Source of the DNA: Paracoccaceae bacterium
Lineage (GTDB): Bacteria > Pseudomonadota > Alphaproteobacteria > Rhodobacterales > Rhodobacteraceae
Assembly (NCBI GenBank): GCA_027489375.1
Contig: JAIXZW010000012.1
Span: 434,001 to 498,000 of the forward strand
Length of the DNA stretch: 64,000 nucleotides
Direction of reading: 5' to 3'
How positions within the stretch are numbered: the first letter of the stretch is position 1; every line of letters starts with the position of its first letter. This document shows, piece by piece, positions 52,435 through 64,000 of the stretch. A program made the translations under genes and the position numbers. The notes beneath the pieces were generated by a model, which saw only the letters and a list, made by a program, of their open reading frames with translations, was not told the origin of the DNA and did no database searches.

Positions 52435-55167
52435 GTGACCGATACGCCCGAAACCCCTGAAAACACAGAAGACGCAGCGCCTGAATCGGGCCCGAAATCG
52501 ACCTGGACGGGACAGCAGCGCTCTATCTCGGAAGAGATGAAGACGGCCTATCTCGACTATGCGATGAGCGTGATCGTCAGCCGTGCCATCCCCGATCTGC
52601 GTGACGGGCTGAAGCCGGTGCATCGCCGCATCCTTTTCGCGATGCACGAGACGGGGAACAACCACGAAAAGCCCTATCGCAAATCGGCGCGTCCGGTGGG
52701 CGATACGATGGGGAAATACCACCCCCACGGCGACTCGGCCATTTATGACGCGCTGGTGCGGATGGCGCAGCCGTTTTCCATGAGCCTCAAGCTCTTGGAC
52801 GGTCAGGGCAACTTCGGCTCGATGGACGGCGATAGCGCCGCCGCCATGCGCTACACCGAGGTGCGGATGGACAAGCCCGCCGCCTTCCTTCTGGCCGATA
52901 TCGACAAGGAAACGGTGGAGTTTCAGGACAACTACGATGGCAAGGACCGCGAACCCACGGTTCTGCCCGCGCGGTTCCCGAACATGCTGGTCAATGGCGC
53001 GGGCGGCATCGCGGTCGGCATGGCCACGAACATCCCGCCGCACAACCTTGGCGAGGTGATCGACGGCACGCTTGCGATGATCGAGAACCCCGACATCTCG
53101 ACCGAGGCGTTGATGGAGATCATCCCCGCCCCCGACTTTCCCACGGGCGGCGTGATCCTTGGCCGGTCGGGCGCGCGCAAGGCCTATCTCGAGGGGCGCG
53201 GGTCCGTCATCATCCGCGCCAAGACCCGGGTCGAGGAAATCCGCAAGGACCGTTTCGCCATCATTCTGGACGAAATTCCCTATCAGGTGAACAAGGCCAC
53301 CATGATCGAGAAGATCGCCGAAATGGTGCGCGACAAGCGGATCGAAGGCATCGCCCATGTGCAGGACGAATCCGACCGGATCGGCGTGCGTGTGGTGATC
53401 GAACTCAAGCGCGATGCGACGCCGGATGTGGTGCTGAACCAGCTCTTCCGCTTCACCACCATGCAGGTCAGCTTCGGCTGCAACATGCTGGCGCTGAACG
53501 GCGGCCGCCCCGAGCAGTTGGGCTTGCGCGATTTCCTGAGCCATTTCATCACCTTCCGCGAGGAAGTTGTCGCAAGGCGCACTGCTTTCGAATTGCGCAA
53601 GGCCCGCGAGCGGAGCCATATCCTCTGCGGTCTGGCGGTCGCCGTGTCCAACGTGGACGAGGTGGTGAAGACCATCCGTTCCTCGGCCGATGCGGCCGAG
53701 GCGCGGGAACGGCTGATGACCCGCCGCTGGCCTGCGCAGGACATCGCCGATTACATCCGCCTGATCGACGATCCGGGCCATACGCTCAACGAAGACGGGA
53801 CTTATAACCTGTCCGAATTGCAAGCCCGCGCCATCCTCGACCTGCGCCTGCAACGCCTGACGGCGATGGGGGTGAAGGAGGTCACGGACGAGCTGGCCGA
53901 GCTTGCCGCGAAGATCCGCGATTACCTTGACATCCTTGGCAGCCGCGAGCGGATCATGGCGATCATCTCGGACGAGCTGCGCGAGGTGAAAGCCGCCTTT
54001 GCCGTGCCGCGCCGGACCGAGATTCAGGACTGGTCGGGCGATATGGACGACGAGGACCTGATCGAGCGCGAGGATATGGTCGTGACCATCACCTCGGGCG
54101 GTTACATCAAGCGCACGCCGCTGGCCGAATTCCGCGCGCAGAACCGGGGCGGCAAAGGGCTTTCGTCGATGGCGACGAAGGAAGACGATGTCGTCACCAC
54201 GCTTTTCGTCGCCAATACCCACACGCATCTGCTGTTCTTCACGACTGACGGTATGGTCTACAAGATGAAGACATGGCGCCTGCCGCTGGCGGGGCGCACG
54301 GCGAAGGGCAAGGCCATCGTCAACATCCTGCCGATCCAGAACGGCGTCTCCATCGCGGCGCTGATGCCCGTGGATGTGCCCGAGGAGGAATGGGACAAGC
54401 TGCAAATCGTCTTTGCCACCAGCGATGGCGATGTGCGGCAGAACGACCTGTCCGATTTCACCAATGTGAAGCGCAACGGCAAGATCGCCATGAACCTGCC
54501 CGAAGGTGTTCTGCTGGTGAACGCGGCGATTGCCGACGAGAATGACGATGTGATGCTGGTCACGGCGGGGGGCCGCGCGATCCGCTTCCCGACGACCGAT
54601 ATCCGCGTGTTCAAATCGCGCGGCTCGACCGGCGTGCGCGGCATCCGGCTGGCCGAGGGTGACAAGGTCGTGTCGATGGCGATCATCCGCCATTTCGAGG
54701 CGACACCGGAAGAGCGCGAAGCCTATCTCAAGCAGCGCCGCCTGATGGCCGGTGCGGTGGAGGACGAGGGCGAGGCAGACGAGGACGAAGAGGCGGTTGC
54801 CGCAGTCGGCCAGCTTTCGACCGAACGCTATGCCGAAATGTCGGCGGCCGAGGACCTGATCCTGACCATCACCGCAGGCGGTTCGGGCAAGCTGTCGTCG
54901 AGCCACGGCTACCCCGTGCGCGGGCGCGGCGGCATGGGCGTCAAGGCGATGGATGGCGCGATGCGCGGCGGCAAGCTGGTCGCCAGCTTCCCCGTCGAGT
55001 TGTCGGACCAGATCATGCTTGCCACCTCGACCGGCCAGTCGATCCGCGTGCCAGTCGAACAGATCAGCTTCCGCTCGCGCTCGGCGGGCGGGGTCAAGGT
55101 GTTCAACGTGGGCGCGGATGAAGAGGTCGTCTCGGTCGCCCGCGTGGCCGAACAGGGCGATGAGTGA
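52435..55167 (+). CDS. gyrA: DNA gyrase subunit A
   Basis: Cleaves and rejoins DNA in the gyrase A2B2 complex. A 910-residue protein. The N-terminal half has [20 protein letters not shown], the quinolone-resistance region [19 protein letters not shown] (Ser and Asp at the usual susceptible positions) and catalytic Tyr in [10 protein letters not shown]. The C-terminal beta-pinwheel carries the GyrA box (AQNRGGKG). An acidic linker ([12 protein letters not shown]) lies near residue 785, in the distal part. The start is GTG 52435, loosely spaced after AGGAAGG. Confidence 0.95.
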   Translation: MTDTPETPENTEDAAPESGPKSTWTGQQRSISEEMKTAYLDYAMSVIVSRAIPDLRDGLKPVHRRILFAMHETGNNHEKPYRKSARPVGDTMGKYHPHGDSAIYDALVRMAQPFSMSLKLLDGQGNFGSMDGDSAAAMRYTEVRMDKPAAFLLADIDKETVEFQDNYDGKDREPTVLPARFPNMLVNGAGGIAVGMATNIPPHNLGEVIDGTLAMIENPDISTEALMEIIPAPDFPTGGVILGRSGARKAYLEGRGSVIIRAKTRVEEIRKDRFAIILDEIPYQVNKATMIEKIAEMVRDKRIEGIAHVQDESDRIGVRVVIELKRDATPDVVLNQLFRFTTMQVSFGCNMLALNGGRPEQLGLRDFLSHFITFREEVVARRTAFELRKARERSHILCGLAVAVSNVDEVVKTIRSSADAAEARERLMTRRWPAQDIADYIRLIDDPGHTLNEDGTYNLSELQARAILDLRLQRLTAMGVKEVTDELAELAAKIRDYLDILGSRERIMAIISDELREVKAAFAVPRRTEIQDWSGDMDDEDLIEREDMVVTITSGGYIKRTPLAEFRAQNRGGKGLSSMATKEDDVVTTLFVANTHTHLLFFTTDGMVYKMKTWRLPLAGRTAKGKAIVNILPIQNGVSIAALMPVDVPEEEWDKLQIVFATSDGDVRQNDLSDFTNVKRNGKIAMNLPEGVLLVNAAIADENDDVMLVTAGGRAIRFPTTDIRVFKSRGSTGVRGIRLAEGDKVVSMAIIRHFEATPEEREAYLKQRRLMAGAVEDEGEADEDEEAVAAVGQLSTERYAEMSAAEDLILTITAGGSGKLSSSHGYPVRGRGGMGVKAMDGAMRGGKLVASFPVELSDQIMLATSTGQSIRVPVEQISFRSRSAGGVKVFNVGADEEVVSVARVAEQGDE

Positions 55168-55474
55168 TGCCCCTGCCCTGCTGGCCCAAAGGCTGGCAGG
55201 GCTGGCGGCTTCGGGCAGAACCGTGACCTATGGCGCGCTGGCGGCGGAGTTCGGCCTGCGGGTGGCCGAGCTGACCGCCGCGCTGGAAGCGACGATGGAG
55301 GCAGACGCCGCAGCGGGCGCACCGCTGCGGGCGGCGGTGCTGGAGGGGAAGCTGTCGGGCGGGCTTCCGGCGAAGGGCTTCTTCGACAAGGCGGCGGAGC
55401 TGGGCTTCGACACCTCTGATCCGGCGGGATTTGTGCGCGACATGCGCGCGCGGTTACGGGTTAATGACGGTTAA
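55160..55474 (+). CDS. Hypothetical protein coupled to gyrA, 104 aa
   Basis: Not recognised. A 104-residue soluble protein: a helix-turn-helix-like N-terminal half ([31 protein letters not shown]) and a second half with [19 protein letters not shown]. The start overlaps the gyrA end by eight bases, so it is translationally coupled. Similar genes follow gyrA in other Rhodobacteraceae as far as I can recall. TTAA-containing sequence surrounds the stop. Confidence 0.65.
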   Translation: MSDAPALLAQRLAGLAASGRTVTYGALAAEFGLRVAELTAALEATMEADAAAGAPLRAAVLEGKLSGGLPAKGFFDKAAELGFDTSDPAGFVRDMRARLRVNDG

Positions 55475-55584
55475 TCGTGCATTTCCGCACAGGGGCTTTG
55501 CGCCCCTTGGGCTGTAGAAAAGCGGAACCTGCGGTTAATCATTCCCCATCCGGCCCCGATAAGCCGGGCGAAATCAGGGGAACC

Positions 55585-55962
55585 ATGATGAACAAAGTGA
55601 ACGAATTCGGACCGGTTGCGGCGCGTCTGCTGATGGCGGTGCTGTTCCTGCTGGCCGGTCTTGGCAAGCTTGCCGATGTGCAGGGCTTTGCGGGCTATCT
55701 CACCTCGGGCGGGTTGCCGGCCTTTCTTGCCTGGCCGTCGATCCTGTTCGAGATCGCGGTGGGTGTGCTTCTGGTGATCGGCTACCAGACGCGGATCGTC
55801 GGCCTTGCCGGTGCGGCCTTCTGCGTGGTGGCGGCGGCGCTTTATCACAACAACTTCGCGGACCAGATGCAGATGGTCATGTTCCTCAAGAACCTTGCCA
55901 TCGCGGGCGGCTTCCTGCTGCTTTCGGCCAATGGCGCGGGGAAATACGCGCTGGACAAATAA
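55585..55962 (+). CDS. DoxX family membrane protein
   Basis: A 125-residue protein with four transmembrane segments. DoxX motifs are LLMAVLFLLAGLGKLADVQGF, LEIAVGV-like (FEIAVGVLLVIGYQTRI) and HNNFADQMQMVMFLKNLAIAGGF. Redox or membrane-associated roles are proposed for the family. ATG follows CAGGGGAACC. A terminator follows. Confidence 0.88.
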   Translation: MMNKVNEFGPVAARLLMAVLFLLAGLGKLADVQGFAGYLTSGGLPAFLAWPSILFEIAVGVLLVIGYQTRIVGLAGAAFCVVAAALYHNNFADQMQMVMFLKNLAIAGGFLLLSANGAGKYALDK

Positions 55963-55986
55963 GCGCGACCTGTCGGCATTGCAAAA

Positions 55987-56010
55987 GGGTCGGGCCACGC
56001 CCGGCCCTTT
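55987..56010 (+). terminator. Rho-independent terminator after the DoxX gene
   Basis: 9-bp stem with arm GGGTCGGGC, one G-U pair and loop CAC, followed by TTTCCTATT. Located 24 bp past the stop and 34 bp before trmFO. Confidence 0.75.
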
Positions 56011-56043
56011 CCTATTGCGGGGAAAGCGACTATTTCCCGCGAC

Positions 56044-57378
56044 ATGACAAAAGAACTCCACATCGTCGGCGGCGGAATGGCCGGATCGGAAGCGGCATGG
56101 CAGGCGGCCGAAATGGGCGTGCCCGTGGTGCTGCATGAAATGCGCCCCAAGGTCGGCACCTTTGCCCACCGCACGGGGTCCTTTGCGGAAATGGTCTGCT
56201 CCAACTCGTTCCGCTCGGACGATGACGAGCGGAACGCCGTGGGTCTGCTGCATTGGGAAATGGGCGCGGCCAAGGGGCTGATCATGGAACAGGCCCGCGC
56301 CCATCGCCTGCCTGCGGGCGGGGCGCTGGCGGTGGACCGCGATCCCTTTGCCGAAGCTGTGACGGCGCGGCTCATGTCGCATCCGCTGATACGGGCCGAG
56401 TATGACGAGATCACCGAACTTCCCACGGAGGACCATTGGATCATCGCCACGGGGCCGCTGACCAGCACGGCGCTGGCGACCAGCATCCGCGCCGAGACGG
56501 GGGCAGAAAGCCTTGCCTTCTTCGATGCCATCGCGCCCATCGTCTATGCGGAATCGGTGGATATGTCGGTCGCATGGATGCAATCGCGCTACGACAAGGG
56601 CGAGACGGTCGAGGAACAGACCGCCTATATGAACTGCCCGATGGACCGCGACCAGTATTACGCCTTTATCGACGCGCTTCTGGCCGCCGACAAAACCGAA
56701 TTCCACGAGGGCGAGACGGCGGGCTATTTCGACGGCTGCCTGCCGATCGAGGTGATGGCCGAACGCGGGCGCGAGACGCTGCGCTTTGGTCCGATGAAAC
56801 CCGTGGGCCTGACCAACCCGCATTCCGACAAGAAGCCCTATGCCGTGGTGCAACTGCGTCGCGACAACAAGCTTGGCACGCTCTACAACATCGTGGGCTT
56901 CCAGACGAAGATGAAATACGGCGCGCAAACCGCTGTTTTCAAAATGATTCCGGGGCTTGAGAATGCCTCCTTCGCGCGGCTTGGCGGGATCCATCGCAAC
57001 ACCTTCATCAACTCGCCCACGCTTCTGGATGCGCAGATGCGATTGAAGTCGCGGCCCAATATCCGCTTTGCGGGTCAGGTTACGGGCGTCGAAGGCTATG
57101 TCGAAAGCGCCGCGATGGGGCTTTTGGCGGGGCGGATGGCAGCGGCGGAAATCCTCGGGCGCGAGGTGCCGCCCCCGCCGCCGGAAACGGCGATGGGCGC
57201 GCTGATCACCCACATCACCGGCGGGGCCGAGGCCAAGACCTTCCAGCCGATGAACGTGAACTTCGGCCTGTTTCCCCCGATCGACGCCAAGGGCGGGCGC
57301 AAGGGGCGCAAGGACCGCTACAAGGCCTATACCGACCGCGCCAAGGAAAGCTTTGCCGCATGGCTGGCCGCGCAGTAG
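56044..57378 (+). CDS. trmFO: Methylenetetrahydrofolate--tRNA-(uracil-5-)-methyltransferase TrmFO
   Basis: FAD/folate-dependent enzyme that makes m5U54 in the T-loop of tRNA. A 444-residue protein with [16 protein letters not shown] (FAD), VLHEMRP, and [12 protein letters not shown] with catalytic Cys. It also carries [45 protein letters not shown] and [16 protein letters not shown]. It overlaps gluQ by 19 bases. Confidence 0.95.
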   Translation: MTKELHIVGGGMAGSEAAWQAAEMGVPVVLHEMRPKVGTFAHRTGSFAEMVCSNSFRSDDDERNAVGLLHWEMGAAKGLIMEQARAHRLPAGGALAVDRDPFAEAVTARLMSHPLIRAEYDEITELPTEDHWIIATGPLTSTALATSIRAETGAESLAFFDAIAPIVYAESVDMSVAWMQSRYDKGETVEEQTAYMNCPMDRDQYYAFIDALLAADKTEFHEGETAGYFDGCLPIEVMAERGRETLRFGPMKPVGLTNPHSDKKPYAVVQLRRDNKLGTLYNIVGFQTKMKYGAQTAVFKMIPGLENASFARLGGIHRNTFINSPTLLDAQMRLKSRPNIRFAGQVTGVEGYVESAAMGLLAGRMAAAEILGREVPPPPPETAMGALITHITGGAEAKTFQPMNVNFGLFPPIDAKGGRKGRKDRYKAYTDRAKESFAAWLAAQ

Positions 57379-58214
57379 CCTTCCGCACGCGATTTGCCCC
57401 CTCGCCCACGGGGCCGTTGCATCTGGGCCATGCCTATTCCGCCATCCTTGCCCATGACATGGCGCGGGCGGCGGGGGGCGAATTCCTGCTGCGGATGGAG
57501 GATACCGACCTCGACCGCTGCCGCCCCGAATGGGAGGCGCTGATCGTCGAGGATCTGGCATGGCTCGGCCTGACATGGGACGGACCCGTGCTGCGCCAGT
57601 CGGACAGGATCGCCGAATACAACCGCCGCCTTGAACCGCTGGGCGACAGGGGGTTGCTCTACCCCTGCTCCTGCACCCGCGCCGATATCCGTGCGGCCCT
57701 GTCCGCCCCGCAAGAGGGCGTGGCCTTTGCCGTCTACCCCGGCACCTGTCGCGGGCGGGGGATGGACAGCCGCACATCGGGCGATGCGCTGCGGCTGGAC
57801 CTGAACGCCGGCTTCGATGCGCTGGAGGGGGAGGCTTTGACCTTTACCGAGACCGGCGCTGCCCATGCGGGGACGCACCCTATCGACCGCGCCACGGCAC
57901 TCGCCCGTATCGGTGACGTCGTGCTGTCGCGCAAGGGCGAGGATATCGTGGCCTATTTCCTCGCCTCGGCCTTCGACGATGCGGATCAGGGGATCAGCCA
58001 TGTGATACGGGGCGAGGATCTGTTCGACTTCACCCCCGTGCAGGTGATCCTGCAACATCTGCTCGGCCTGCCCACGCCGGTCTACCACCACCACGCGCTG
58101 GTGCGGGACGAGGCGGGCAAACGGCTGGCCAAGCGCGACGATGCGCGGGCCTTGGCAAAATTCCGCGCCGAGGGGGCGACACCTGCGGATATCAGGATGA
58201 TGGTCGGGCTGTGA
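57360..58214 (+). CDS. gluQ: Glutamyl-Q tRNA(Asp) synthetase
   Basis: Attaches glutamate to queuosine 34 of tRNA-Asp. A 284-residue truncated GluRS-like protein: [18 protein letters not shown] (HIGH-type motif as HLGH), [13 protein letters not shown] and a zinc site from [10 protein letters not shown] with [19 protein letters not shown] replaces the KMSKS-like loop, and the anticodon-binding domain is absent as usual. Overlaps the trmFO end, so the two tRNA-modification genes are co-translated. Confidence 0.93.
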   Translation: MAGRAVAFRTRFAPSPTGPLHLGHAYSAILAHDMARAAGGEFLLRMEDTDLDRCRPEWEALIVEDLAWLGLTWDGPVLRQSDRIAEYNRRLEPLGDRGLLYPCSCTRADIRAALSAPQEGVAFAVYPGTCRGRGMDSRTSGDALRLDLNAGFDALEGEALTFTETGAAHAGTHPIDRATALARIGDVVLSRKGEDIVAYFLASAFDDADQGISHVIRGEDLFDFTPVQVILQHLLGLPTPVYHHHALVRDEAGKRLAKRDDARALAKFRAEGATPADIRMMVGL

Positions 58215-58218
58215 GAGA

Positions 58219-58263
58219 CAAATTCCTTCGAAGGAATTTGCAATTTTCTTCGAAGAAAATTGC
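58219..58263. repeat. Tandem AT-rich palindromes between gluQ and hisI
   Basis: 58219-58240 is a perfect 22-bp palindrome with arm CAAATTCCTTC; 58240-58263 a perfect 24-bp palindrome with arm GCAATTTTCTTC. Both have TTCGAA at the centre, and they share a base. They fill the gap between convergent genes. Similar in style to the arrays at 2046 and 38443, but with a TTCGAA centre rather than a 3-nt loop. Confidence 0.8.
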
Positions 58264-58266
58264 GCC

Positions 58267-58626
58267 CTAGACCATCGGTTCGGTCAAGACGACCTCATCC
58301 CCGCTGCGGATCGCGGTGTAGAAACACGAGCGGCGGTTGGTGTGGCAGGCCGGTCCTTCCTGTTCCACCAGCGCAAGCAGGCAATCGCTGTCGCAATCGA
58401 CGCGCAGCTCCACCAGCCTTTGCACATGGCCCGAGGTTTCGCCCTTGATCCAGAACGCCTGACGCGAGCGGCTCCAATATGTCACGCGCCCCGTCGCCAG
58501 CGTCTGCGCCACGGCTTCCGCGTTCATCCATGCCATCATCAAGACCTCGCCCGTCGCTTGGTCCTGCGCGATGCAGGGGATCAGGCCGTTCACATCATAC
58601 TTTAGGCTGACGGGATCGAAGGGCAT
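58267..58626 (-). CDS. hisI: Phosphoribosyl-AMP cyclohydrolase
   Basis: Third step of histidine synthesis: opens the adenine ring of phosphoribosyl-AMP. A 119-residue protein with VLMMAWMNAEAVAQTLATGR, YWSRSRQAFWIKGETSGHVQ and DCDSDCLLALVEQ. The zinc Cys motif is CHTNRRSCFY. A monofunctional HisI with no HisE domain. AAGGAG precedes the ATG by seven bases. Confidence 0.95.
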   Translation of the reverse strand: MPFDPVSLKYDVNGLIPCIAQDQATGEVLMMAWMNAEAVAQTLATGRVTYWSRSRQAFWIKGETSGHVQRLVELRVDCDSDCLLALVEQEGPACHTNRRSCFYTAIRSGDEVVLTEPMV

Positions 58627-58693
58627 GCGCCTTCTCCTTGGCAGGGCGGGGATGGGGGTCTATCTAAGGGGTCGGAAGGCGAAGGGAAAGCCC

Positions 58694-59143
58694 ATGTCGG
58701 ACGCGGATCTGGTCAAGCTTTATTCGGGGCGCATTCTGGCGCTGGCGGCGGATATCCCGCATCTCGGGCGGCTGACCGCCCCCGATGGCACCGCCAAGAA
58801 ACGCTCGCCGCTTTGCGGGTCCACCGTGACGGTGGATGTCAAACTCGACCACGGGCGGATCGCGGAATTCGGGCAGGATGTGAAGGCCTGCGCCTTGGGT
58901 CAAGCCTCGGCGGCGGTCGTGGGCGCTTCGGTCATCGGGCGCACGCGGGACGAGGTGGCGCGGGCCCGCGACCAGCTTATGGCGATGCTGAAACAGAACG
59001 GCCCTGCCCCCGACGCGCCCTTCGACGGGCTGGAAGTGCTGCTTCCGGCGCGGGACTATGCGAACCGCCACGCCTCGATCCTGCTGGCGCTGGAAGCCAC
59101 GCTCGAAGCGATGGACAGCGCGGCGGCCAAGCAGAGCGCGTAA
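58694..59143 (+). CDS. Iron-sulfur cluster assembly scaffold protein (NifU/IscU-like)
   Basis: A 149-residue NifU_N-type protein. LYSGRILALAADIPHLGRL leads into SPLCGSTVTVDV, the first ligand Cys, and VKACALGQASAAVVG holds the second. The third scaffold cysteine of classical IscU is absent in the C-terminal part (LPARDYANRHASILLALEA). So it may be a divergent scaffold or use another ligand. The ATG at 58694 has AAGGGA upstream. No isc or suf gene is near. Confidence 0.82.
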   Translation: MSDADLVKLYSGRILALAADIPHLGRLTAPDGTAKKRSPLCGSTVTVDVKLDHGRIAEFGQDVKACALGQASAAVVGASVIGRTRDEVARARDQLMAMLKQNGPAPDAPFDGLEVLLPARDYANRHASILLALEATLEAMDSAAAKQSA

Positions 59144-59178
59144 AAAAAACCGCCGCGCATCCGGTTGGATGGCGGCGG
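59142..59178 (-). terminator. Rho-independent terminator of the 40-aa peptide gene
   Basis: Minus strand: 12-bp stem (arms CCGCCGC+CATCC on one side, one bulged base), 4-nt loop, followed by eight U. One of the best terminators in the window. It follows the small minus-strand gene by about 95 bp and also lies at the stop of the plus-strand scaffold gene. Confidence 0.82.
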
Positions 59179-59271
59179 AGGAGCGTGTCTTTCCGGTGAT
59201 GGGGCTTGGGGTTCCCCTGCGCGTCACTTGGGGACCGACGCGCGACCGATGGCAGACCGCAGGCAGAAAAC

Positions 59272-59394
59272 TCAGGCGTTGCCAGAGAGGTAGAGTCCGG
59301 CGACGAGCAGCGAGAACAGCGTGACCATGCCAAGCGCATCTTCGATCAGCGTGGCGCGGGAGCGGAGGACGATTTCTTTCAGTTCCGTCAGCAT
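59272..59394 (-). CDS. 40-aa single-span membrane peptide, candidate SOS-regulated gene
   Basis: A 40-residue product: amphipathic, charged N-terminus (MLTELKEIVLRSRATLIEDA) then one transmembrane segment (LGMVTLFSLLVAGLYLSGNA). AGGAG lies seven bases before the ATG, the gene has its own terminator, and a GAACN7GAAC box lies 62-76 bp upstream. This small ORF would be missed by length cut-offs. Small SOS-linked membrane peptides in other bacteria (SidA in Caulobacter, TisB in E. coli) offer a parallel, but no sequence match is claimed. Homologous short ORFs may exist in relatives. Confidence 0.68.
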   Translation of the reverse strand: MLTELKEIVLRSRATLIEDALGMVTLFSLLVAGLYLSGNA

Positions 59395-59455
59395 GGGCAA
59401 CTCCTGTTGGTTAACGAGTTGCCACTTTGTTCTCATATTTTCCCGAATCGGGCAA

Positions 59456-59470
59456 GAACTTTTTAGGAAC
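59456..59470 (-). promoter_or_regulatory. LexA-type (SOS) box
   Basis: GAAC-TTTTTAG-GAAC matches the alphaproteobacterial LexA site GAACN7GAAC (GTTCN7GTTC on the minus strand). On the minus strand it overlaps a plausible -35 (GTTCTT), about 16 bp from TATGAG. It is upstream of the 40-aa gene, and just past the recG stop. Confidence 0.7.
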
Positions 59471-59533
59471 ATTCGGGAACACAAGGGCAACATGGCCCTA
59501 AGTGTCGGGAAGATTTGAAAAACTTGTCGCGGA

Positions 59534-63903
<4,370 letters not shown>

Positions 63904-63927
63904 TCAAGGCGGCGTCCAGAGTTGTGC

Positions 63928-64000
63928 TTAGCCCGCTGCCGCGATCGACACGCGGCGCAGGGCCACTTCGGGGATCGGGTCGCGCATCACGTAGCCACGG
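63928..64000 (-). CDS. ctrA: Partial gene, probable C-terminal end of CtrA
   Basis: Only the last 23 codons are in the window, ending TAA. The visible end, RGYVMRDPIPEVALRRVSIA and three more residues, matches the pattern of OmpR-type winged-helix ends of CtrA (W-G-R-G-Y-V-x-R-D-P). Upstream position relative to ligA-recG is as in Rhodobacterales. The identity is likely but cannot be confirmed from so little sequence. Confidence 0.55.
   Translation of the reverse strand, partial: RGYVMRDPIPEVALRRVSIAAAG

Noticed and set aside
52297-54906. An 869-codon minus-strand open frame opposite gyrA
   Set aside because: Antisense shadow of gyrA; no recognisable domain, and its composition (His/Asp/Gly-rich) is typical of mirrored GC-rich codons.
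55460-55545. Several TTAA occurrences near the gyrA-downstream gene
   Set aside because: Spacing (6 bp between two of them) does not fit the CtrA rule, and TTAA is short; not reported as a site.

Overview
The window is a GC-rich stretch of chromosome from an alphaproteobacterium, most likely a member of the Rhodobacteraceae (Rhodobacter/Gemmobacter/Tabrizicola type). The evidence is a class II DAHP synthase, a DksA with a single cysteine, Bpt, TrmFO, GluQ-RS, a DUF1684 protein next to dgt, a usg gene beside gyrA, a ligA-recG pair downstream of what looks like the end of ctrA, and many small lipoproteins of roseobacter/rhodobacter type. I see no insertion sequence, prophage, integron or CRISPR array. 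This is core genome, and the less ordinary material is in the intergenic DNA and the small genes.

Layout. 1-2.0 kb: inositol catabolism (iolC end, RpiR-type regulator) with two GGAA-N6-TTCC operators. 2.1-4.2 kb: yicC-gmk-gamma carbonic anhydrase operon, ending in an array of four small palindromes. 4.4-7.6 kb: PAS_5 protein, DAHP synthase, GlxA-type regulator. 7.9-15.7 kb: a complete branched-chain-type ABC importer (livK-G-F-H-M) followed by a dimethylglycine dehydrogenase-like flavoprotein. 15.8-26.6 kb: miscellaneous genes including a MobA-like transferase, ArnT-like glycosyltransferase, tRNA-Leu(CAA), zinc peptidase, dsbB, dgt, an A-type Fe-S carrier, xth and an FAD monooxygenase. 26.7-33.1 kb: dksA, then a MoxR ATPase / DUF2927 lipoprotein / vWA (CoxE-like) / DedA / M48 peptidase run. 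33.1-41.6 kb: PIN protein, rRNA methyltransferase, lipoprotein, edd-eda (Entner-Doudoroff) and glnE. 41.9-44.9 kb: DUF2852, RDD, bpt, VOC, gst. 45.1-48.2 kb: ilvI-lipoprotein-ilvN with a leader peptide and attenuator. 48.3-52.2 kb: ccmF-ccmH, arginase, usg. 52.4-59.1 kb: gyrA, a DoxX protein, trmFO, gluQ, hisI and a NifU/IscU-like protein. 59.2-64 kb: a 40-residue membrane peptide with a LexA-type box, recG, ligA and the probable 3' end of ctrA.

Regulation is the richest layer. The ilv leader has a sigma70-like promoter, a 15-codon peptide with Leu-Leu-Val-Glu-Val (including two GTA codons), an antiterminator and a U-tract terminator. The edd-eda promoter carries a LacI-type 14-bp palindrome over its -35. 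Two families of intergenic repeats occur. The first is clusters of AT-rich perfect hairpins (2046-2152, 38443-38548, 58219-58263, and a single one at 20831). The second is a composite element (G/C hairpin plus GAGTATTTGGACCAAGGTGA-like or AGGATATTTG-like segment) present at least seven times. Neither family is explained by the coding annotation.
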